64,000 nucleotides of DNA from Chrysomallon squamiferum (Eukaryota; Mollusca; Gastropoda; Neomphalida; Peltospiridae), in assembly GCA_012295275.1 (NCBI GenBank), contig CM022671.1:25344822-25408821 (forward strand), written 5' to 3'. Of the stretch, positions 56,427 through 64,000 are shown one piece after another (position 1 is the first letter of the stretch; the number at the start of each line of letters is the position of its first letter). Made by a program: the position numbers and the translations under genes. The notes under the pieces were generated by a model. That model made no database searches. It saw only the letters and a program-made list of their open reading frames with translations, and was not told where the DNA came from.

Positions 56427-59400
56427 TTGACGCGCATGCAGTCAGTCATATGTTAATTACATCCTGAATAACTGGAAGAATCAGGAGAAAAATGCTTGTT
56501 AATTTATTTGAGATGTGCTGATCTGTTAACCTTAATTTGGTTCACGAATTATGAATCTCAGAAATGATTCCACTTTCAGGAACAGGAATGTTTCTTAGAA
56601 GAACTTAGAAAAGCTCAAAGAAAACTTCTCAAAGTTACCAGAGACCGAAGGTAATGTTTCACTCTAAACTGGATTTTAACCAGTTCTTGTCCAGAAGACC
56701 ATGTACTTACACTGCTATTAATGATGTAGAGTGTCTAATATTTAAGGTTTTAAATTGTTTTATGATACTACTTTGACTTCAAAAGGTGAAAACAGAATCA
56801 TGATCAAAAGTCCGTCTGTAAATAAAAATATTGCTTCCCATTGCAGATTTCAGATAACACATACACTGTTTACATTATTTATATTTAATATCACTTAATG
56901 TATGTGTTAATTATTTTGCAGAAATAATTTAATTTAATTTATTTATTCTACACTTTGTTTCCTAATTTATTGAAAGAGTAAATAAAATATAACTATTACT
57001 ATGCAATAAGACAAAGATGATTAGCACACTGGTACTAACAACTACAGCATTGCACTTCAAAACTGTAGTACTTTCTGTGTTTTGATACTTTATCACATTA
57101 GATTTAATAGATCATTTTATATGGAAGAAATAATATCAATTACACAAATGATTATTAAAGGCATACAGTGTCTGATTTTCTTATATTTAAACAGTTATCA
57201 ACATTGCAAAATTTTGTGGTTATTTATGTCCTGATTTAAGTAGTCTGATTTGTCTGAATTTGTGTTCTGTTTCAGTTTTCTGCTCGATCGTTTGTTGCAG
57301 TATGAGAAGGTGACTGATTCATCGGGTGACAGTGATGCCACTGCTTCCAGTGACAGTGATGCTGATGGACATAAAGATGGCATTGCTAGCAAAAAGTAAT
57401 TCTCTGGTTTAATTAATAAATAAATAGTAATAATAGTGTGATATGCTTATAAGGAAAGAAATATAAGGAATGAAGAATGTATTTAATATTAAAGAAAGTA
57501 AAAGTTATCTTGAAGGATTTTAAAATGGCACTATTAACAGTCATTTACATTTTAAAATTTTATTTTATAAATAATATAGAAAAGGTAATACAAAAAAAAT
57601 ATATAAATTAATAATAATAAATAAATAAATAAAATATAAGTAAACTAACAAACAAACCAACAAATAAATAATAATAATTTTTAAAAAGAGAGAGAAAATG
57701 ATATTTGTTAATGTTTAAAATAAACTCAAGATAACAAATTAATAATGTATGACCTCTGAAAATATTTAATATGAAATAAGTGTATAAATAAAATAAATGA
57801 CATAATATTTTAAATCTTTCTGATATTTGATTATTATAAGTGAAATAGAAAATGCCTAATAAATTATAATTTCAATTTGTATTAAATTGTATTAAAATTT
57901 TTTATTTTTCAGGAGAAAGTTGGGTGGTTCTTTGGCTGGAGACCTAGGACACACAACACCAGGTGCAGGGAGACTGGTGAGTTTAACATGTGACGTATCA
58001 GTGTTAGTCAGCATACTGCTGGCTGTTGAAGTCAGTGTATAGACTTATCATTTACTGATACTGTATTAGATTCTTCGTCAATATATTAATTAAGCAAATA
58101 TTGTTGAAATACAGGTCTTTGTTGCTGACCTGAAAATTTTAGGTAAATATCTAGACATGACAGTATTTAAAAATAATTTTCACATCATTGAAAATATAAT
58201 TCTGTATAATATTTTAAAATAATTTTCTTTAATGCATAAGACATTTCTTCCTTCCATCATTTTCTTGTTATCATTACTTTTCTTTTTTTTTCTTCTTTTT
58301 TTTAAGTCTTCAGGCAGCCATGATGGTGTAAAGAAGAAAAAATCTTCACTTAAGAAATCCAATAAAGGTAAAGAAAATATCACACAGTTTATGTAAATTA
58401 TTTTCCAGTGAATAAAATGAATTTGAAACAAAAGAACTGTGTTGAAAGTGATAGTTAGGTTAATGTTACAAAATAAAACAAATCTATTAATTAATATGTT
58501 TCATACAGTGCCAAGCTGATTTTAATTAAACTAGCTGGTAATATATTTAATTATATTTAAAATAATAATAATAATAATAAAATAAAAATTAATGTATTGA
58601 AATTAAGTATGTAATCCTAGGAAAAAGTTGCATGAAGCCTTTAAAAATATTATTACTCATTACCAAATCATTTTGAAAAAAAAAAATTAGAATTCCTATT
58701 ACCCATATGTAACAAAAATCACTTAAAACAATTTTTTTTTTTTTTTTTATATATATAAATATGTACAGCAGGTCACAAGACTGGGGGTGAAAGTAACAAT
58801 CCTGGGGGTCAGATGACTAGGGAGGAGCTGGAGAGACATCTTGAGTCCAGACAACATTCATTTGGTATTGAGAAGACCCCAACACTGCTGCCAATGGAAA
58901 TCTTCAGTAATGACAACTCCAATCCAGACAGGTTTGTGATGTGATTAACAGTCACAATGACTCTTTTATTTCATTTTTACTTTTACTTTTACTTTTACTT
59001 TAATTACTTTAGAAATAATCTCTGGACATTTTGGAATTTTGGAATTTATATTGAAATAAAAATCACCATTAGTGATGATAAAATTTTATTTATAAAATAC
59101 TGGCGGTGAAACATTTGGTACATCTGCATTGTTAAAATACACTTTGTAAGTTAGTTGCTGTTTTTCAGTATTAAAAATAGCAGTTTTGTGTCCAGTAACA
59201 AATAAGTATTTCAATTCTGGCTTTGACAGAAAGTAGATGCTGATGTTATTTTTCAGTTTCAATCTCTGATTAGATTCTGCTGAGATACAAGATTGCTTTG
59301 ACATACTATTTAACACAAAAGTCAATATATTAAAATTGTTTTTTTTTGTTGTTTTTTTTACAGTATGAGTGATGTTGTTGGTGCAGAAGAAGAAGACACA

Positions 59401-59427
59401 GACCTAGTCATTGATGTTCCACATTGA
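54777..59427 (+). CDS. INO80E: INO80 chromatin-remodelling complex subunit E, 8 coding exons (first one tentative)
   Basis: Metazoan-specific accessory subunit of the nuclear INO80 ATP-dependent remodeller. Exons: 54777-54795 (tentative), 56124-56200, 56580-56650, 57276-57395, 57913-57976, 58307-58367, 58769-58931, 59364-59427; 212 residues. Identification rests on the N-terminal coiled-coil block IDYKQKYKTLKKKLRLLVYE, then FLEELRKAQRKLLKVTRDRS, FLLDRLLQYEKV, the SSGDSDATASSDSDADG acidic stretch, and the conserved C-terminal end DLVIDVPH (human DLVIDIPE). The human protein is about 244 residues and Pro-rich in the middle; here the middle is shorter. The first exon (MMMPVA, donor G|GTAAAT) was chosen because its phase fits exon 2. 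An in-frame ATG at 56108 just before exon 2 is the alternative start if transcription began there. Confidence 0.88.
54796..56123 (+). other. First INO80E intron
   Basis: AT-rich sequence with no further coding signal. T run at 55920-55944. No snoRNA-like structure recognised. Confidence 0.5.
56394..56424. repeat. (TG)n microsatellite in an INO80E intron
   Basis: About 15 uninterrupted TG units. Confidence 0.95.
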
Positions 59428-62421
59428 TCATAATTATTAACCACAGAGCAAGAAAGTATTCAGAATTTTTTTTTTTTCTGTTCATAGAACTGTCAAATGT
59501 GGTGGACATTTAATAGATTTAATGAAAACAGAAATCAGAAAAAGTAGTTTGAAAAAAGAGTTGAGTTGAACTTGGTGGAATAAAATGTATCAGAACTGAG
59601 ACGCCCGATTAAATGTGTGGTTTATTCTTTTTTTATGGATTTGTTTTTAAATTGGGCATTTTATATCATTACTCAAAGATGTGAATGTAATTATGATTGA
59701 CAGTGAAAATCTCAAAATAAAGTGACAATCAAGTTTGGCGATTTTTGTTTCTCACCCAAAATACAACAGCCACTTTCATCTGTATTCATTTATTTAAAAT
59801 GTGTGATGAATCTGGTTAAAGTTGCTGCATAAACTACACATTTGATGTGCATGGTTATTTTCACATTTTCAGGCACACAACAGCACACAGGTCTATCAAA
59901 TATTGAATGTAATACCACAATGTTCAAATAACCCTTTGTACCACAAGTATATACATGTTAACAATTGTTTTTTTGTACCACATAGGTGAGGTTTCAAAGA
60001 TTTGCGTGATTACTTATTTGTTGCATACTTTTGTCAAAGAGAAAAATAACCTAAGTGTGAATGTTACTAAACCACAAGGGCAAAAATAACTTTTGAATCA
60101 TTTATCATCAATATTCATAATTATTTATACATTCTTTTAATCACAATTTCCATTTGCTATGTTTTGTTCACCAAACTGTAGAAAAAAAAATCAGATAAAT
60201 CAAAAAATATATACAAGTGAATAAGCATTGTTTCATATACATTGTGCACTGTGGTACAGTCACCAGTTCTCTGTATATTTAATATACATTGTGTAGAATT
60301 ACATGAAATTTTATATATATATAGATATAGATGTAGTTTACTTCAGATCTTTGCCTATGCTATTCTTAATTAATGTTACACAAATAGTATTAATTGAATA
60401 TTGTAAATTAACACCAATAAATTTCTGTCTTTTGTTACAGTGAAATTATTACTGAGTTTTTGTTTTTTCTTCATTGAAACTAACATTTGACACATATATA
60501 AACTTAATACTGGTTACAATTTTCTGTTAATTCCAGTTGGTTACCTGTCTTTTACAGCTGATGCAGTGAAGTTTTTTGTCCCCAATTTCAGGTTTTTTAA
60601 AAAGACAGTTTATTGCAGTTATAATGTTTATATTGGACTAAGAAAGTTCAAAACATTTAATTGGTTTCTGTGAAAGTTGATAATATTTTGCTAATAAGTT
60701 ATTTAAGCCACAATTTTACCATGTTTAACTGACAACAATAGCTGCTGCATTTTTCATGTTCTCTATCCAATTCCAAACATTTAAGAACAGGACATTTATG
60801 ATGTGTGCTGATTGCATTTATTTTTCTTGTATAACATCTGAACCCAAGAAATGTCATCAAATAGGTGAAACCTTTATAGACTGTGAAATATTTTAAAATT
60901 ACTTCTTTATTATATTGGCCTTGCCTTGTTCAGACATTGTTGGCCAACACATACCACTAATTCTTACCATATTTTGAAATCTTTAAACTCACAGAAAAAA
61001 AATGAGATGAGCTAGTGACAGTTCATTAAGAGAACTCCTTAAACATTTTAGATCAAAAATAATCAAAAACCAATTTATTAATATAATTTTAGCAAATTAC
61101 AGAGCAACAGTGAAATAGTAGCAGAGTCATGTAGCAAAATACTGTCAATTCCATTGTAAACATGACACAATTTTTTTTTTTTTTTAATATATTATATCTG
61201 AAGAAAAAACATTTTATGAAAAACTATATATCAATTCTGCACAGAAAAGAATTCAAGAACAGTTTAATGTAAGTTTGTTTATATAACAACTACTGCAAGA
61301 AAGATGTCAAGTTAATAAAGAAAGCAAAATTAAACATTTTTTTTTTACATCAAATCTGTAACAGGAAAATTAACTTTGATTTCAATTCAAAATTTTTCAT
61401 GGATTCAATTTCTTTTTTCCATTGAAAAATGTAATTAGCATACAAATGGATTTTTAAACAACCATTATTTTCACAGACTCTTAAAAAGGAATAAAACTGT
61501 TAAAAATGTTAATAATGAAATGGCACCATTCCACTTTATCTATCAAAAGTATTGTTTAAATTTCACGTTTTAAGAATAATAAAACAATTTGTCAATTATT
61601 GAGATAAAATTTTTATTTTTTAACCAACATCAAACAATGTTATGAGTCTTCAAGCAATAATCATTTCATTCGTGCACATTAAATAGTGTGTTAAATTAAT
61701 TTAAAATGCTGATCATGTAAGCACAGTTCTAGTATTAATGAAGTCTACAATTTTCAATGTTGCAATGTAACAATGTAACCATTTTAAAAGTTTTTTTTGT
61801 CCAATGACAATTTAACTTTATTAAATGTGCCAGTATTTTACAGTCTTGGTCACATATTATAAAAACTATAATATGAGAATGGAACTAAAATATTTATTTT
61901 CTTAGCTGATTCTACTTAAAAGAAATTTGTAAATTAAACTGAATACTTTAAAATGCTTCATATATATTAGTAATGATCATTTTCAAGTAAACTCTTTAAA
62001 TATTTACTGAGTCATTTCTCCAACATAATGTAAAAATTGTTAAACATGCATGGCACATATGGATAAAAAGATGTATTCATTTCACTTCAATTCACTTCAC
62101 TTTCAGGTGGGCTTCTTGGGGAAAAGTTTTTGTGGTAAAGAGTTAGGGTTGAATAAATATTTAATTCCAACATTTAATGTTTACATTTTCTACATATATT
62201 CTTCTTAACTCCTTTCTTCATTTTACCAAAAATGTAAAACAAAAGTAAAAAAAAATATTACTAGTCATTTCTGCAAAGCTTAAGTTAATTTCTTTTTTTA
62301 TTCTGAAATTTTTTTTTATTCCTGAATTGTGATCAGAGATGCTGAAAGTTGATTTCATTAACAAGCACTGTTTTCTGGATGTGGTGATGATTTGCATTAA
62401 CCTGAACAAAAATTGATTGTG
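59428..62421. other. INO80E 3' UTR, intergenic space, and probable 3' UTR of the minus-strand coiled-coil gene
   Basis: No coding gene is visible in 3 kb. The left part is INO80E 3' UTR: AATAAA at 59716-59721 is probable, with a second AATAAA near 60416. The right part may be the 3' UTR of the minus-strand gene ending at 62422; minus-strand AATAAA hexamers exist around 61612 among other places. No structured RNA or large repeat was recognised. Confidence 0.55.
59716..59721 (+). terminator. Probable INO80E polyA signal
   Basis: AATAAA about 290 nt after the stop, followed by GT/T-rich sequence (GGCGATTTTTGTTTCTC). Confidence 0.6.
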
Positions 62422-63600
62422 CTACCTTTTACATTTTTTTTTACTTTTTGGTTCACAAGATAACTGATCACTTTCATCCATTTCGACGGCAATGCCTAAA
62501 CCATTGTCATGAGAGTTACCCAGCTCACTGGTTTCAATTTTAATAGTATGAGAATGTACATTCACGTCTTCAGCACCACTGACCAGCGAAGAGGCCATCA
62601 CCATGGATACATTTATCTGATCATCTTGAGTTGACGTGGAAACCACCATTTCCTCCTCTGTCATTCCGTTGCTGCTACTGGAATTAGTGACCACTTCAAC
62701 ATTTTTTTCCATTACAACTCCTTCGACAATGTTATTTCTTACAACCTCCTCTTTTAGTTCTTGCTGTGTCTGCACCTCCCTGTTTGTGGCAATGCCTACT
62801 TGTAGGACTGTGGCGGAGTTTGGCCCACCCTTGGCCAGCTGAGTTATGTATGCTGTCCTCAGCTGACTGAGCTGAGCCTGAATTAGCTCCCTGTGTTGAG
62901 TTTCCAGTCTGGTCATCAGTCCTTGCAAGTTGATAGAGGAGTTTGCATTCAGCTGCTGCAACAGTTCCGTTTCTCGTTTCTTGTAACTGTTGATCTCAGT
63001 ACACAATATCTGTGACTGTTTTTAATTAAGAAGATAAAAAAAAAAGCTTTAAAGCATACAATAACAAATTTGCTGATTAACTGCCAAAACTATGTAATAT
63101 AATTTTATATATACACCCATACATACAAAAATATAAAGATAATGTTTTAACTGTTGAATGATTACATATATTGTTTATTTCAATGAAGTATATGTTATTT
63201 GAAATTAATGAAAAGTTGATTGTTAAAAGGATATATCACACAAGTGTAATAAACTCTGGAATCACAAGAGAAGTATTTACTCTTTTTTTACAGTTGAAAG
63301 TAAAAAATGAAACTAGTTATACACATTTATTATCTATGCAATCATTAAGTTGCCATAATATATAATAAAGAATTTGCTTTTATTATAATTTACATTGCCT
63401 TCTTTTTCCCCTCTTTTTATTATTTATGTATTTAATGCAAATTATTAGCTAAATTAAAAAAAAAAATTTGACAATGTATTTCTTACCTGCAGTTTTAATC
63501 TGTCTACTTCAGCTAACAAAAGTTCATTTTCCTTTTCAAGTTTACTGCAGTGAGTCTCAAGCATAGCACATTTTTTTCCACAGATCTTTTCAGTTTTCAG
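62422..63600 (-). CDS. 3' part of an unrecognised coiled-coil protein gene, runs off the right edge
   Basis: Two exons support each other: 63600-63487 and 63015-62422, both GT-AG and phase 0, with the stop TAG at 62422-62424. The visible 235 residues begin LKTEKICGKKCAMLETHC and go on through a long heptad-like coiled coil (KLEKENELLLAEVDRLKLQ, SYKKRETELLQQLN, LETQHRELIQAQLSQLRTAY). A low-complexity Ser/Thr/Val/Glu-rich region of about 110 residues follows, ending in the basic cluster KSKKKCKR, which could be a nuclear localisation signal. I do not recognise the family. The leucine-spaced segment recalls a bZIP or a centrosomal/nuclear coiled coil, but no basic DNA-binding region is in view. 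Upstream exons lie beyond 64,000. Confidence 0.65.
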
Positions 63601-64000
63601 CTGAAGATGAAACAACCCAATTCAATTTTTTTCAACAAGAAAAAGAAATTATAAAAATAAAAACTGATATTAAGACATTTATTTTCTCAAATTAAATTAA
63701 CACAGAATCTACCACAGTGGATGCATTATTATTATAATATTAATCAGCTTCCATTTTTGCAGAATTACAATTCTTCAGTAGTCTTAATCAATCAATCAAT
63801 CAATCAATAAATCAGAACCAAAGAGGACATTTTCTTGGTACTACACAAATGTTTTACACCAGTGCTTCATAAACACTAAAAAGTAAATGAACTAAAGGGA
63901 GAATAACACAAAACTAAAAAAAAAAAAAAAAGCAAGAAAAGAAATCTAATGTGAGAATTAAATTCTTTTGTAAAGACATTTAGGATCACTTAGATAAATT
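63601..64000 (-). other. Intron of the coiled-coil gene
   Basis: AT-rich sequence with an (AATC)n run near 63787-63810 and an A run near 63916-63931. No exon is apparent before the window edge. Confidence 0.5.

Overview
This is a window of AT-rich nuclear DNA from an animal. Genes are split by GT-AG introns, polyA signals are present, and simple-sequence DNA is abundant. The protein sequences are strongly metazoan and invertebrate-like. A mollusc or another lophotrochozoan is my best guess, but that is inference from gene style and repeat character, not a proof. I see no prokaryotic, organellar or viral genes.

Layout. Positions 1-12,100 are gene-poor: no supportable coding gene, many microsatellites and homopolymers, one pair of dispersed repeat copies, and two small clusters of transcription-factor-like motifs. 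Then follow five recognisable complete genes and one partial gene: 14-3-3 epsilon (YWHAE, + strand, 12,312-15,087); the pre-rRNA 2'-O-methyltransferase FTSJ3 (- strand, 17,997-32,386, 19 coding exons); eIF3 subunit C (EIF3C, + strand, 33,509-50,367, 24 coding exons); ribosomal protein L6 (RPL6, - strand, 51,451-53,951, with a probable TOP leader exon near 54,650); INO80 complex subunit E (INO80E, + strand, about 54,777-59,427); and the 3' end of an unrecognised coiled-coil gene (- strand, 62,422 to beyond 63,600). I rebuilt every gene exon by exon, and splice phases agree throughout except for one extra base in EIF3C. FTSJ3/EIF3C and RPL6/INO80E are head-to-head pairs that probably share promoters. 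Three neighbours (FTSJ3, EIF3C, RPL6) serve ribosome production or translation.

The most interesting item is inside one EIF3C intron (40,962-42,748). It holds four diverged copies, about 380-440 bp apart, of a roughly 140-nt element that folds as hairpin - H box - hairpin - ACA, with compensatory base changes in the closing stems. This looks like a tandem family of H/ACA box snoRNAs carried by a translation-factor gene. I could not assign an rRNA target. Other notable items are tandemly duplicated RG-rich micro-exons at the EIF3C C terminus with a tandem 3' splice site and a second open frame, a foldback element of about 190 bp next to them, a Tigger/pogo-like MITE with TA target duplication in an FTSJ3 intron, and a degenerate duplicate of the end of one EIF3C exon.
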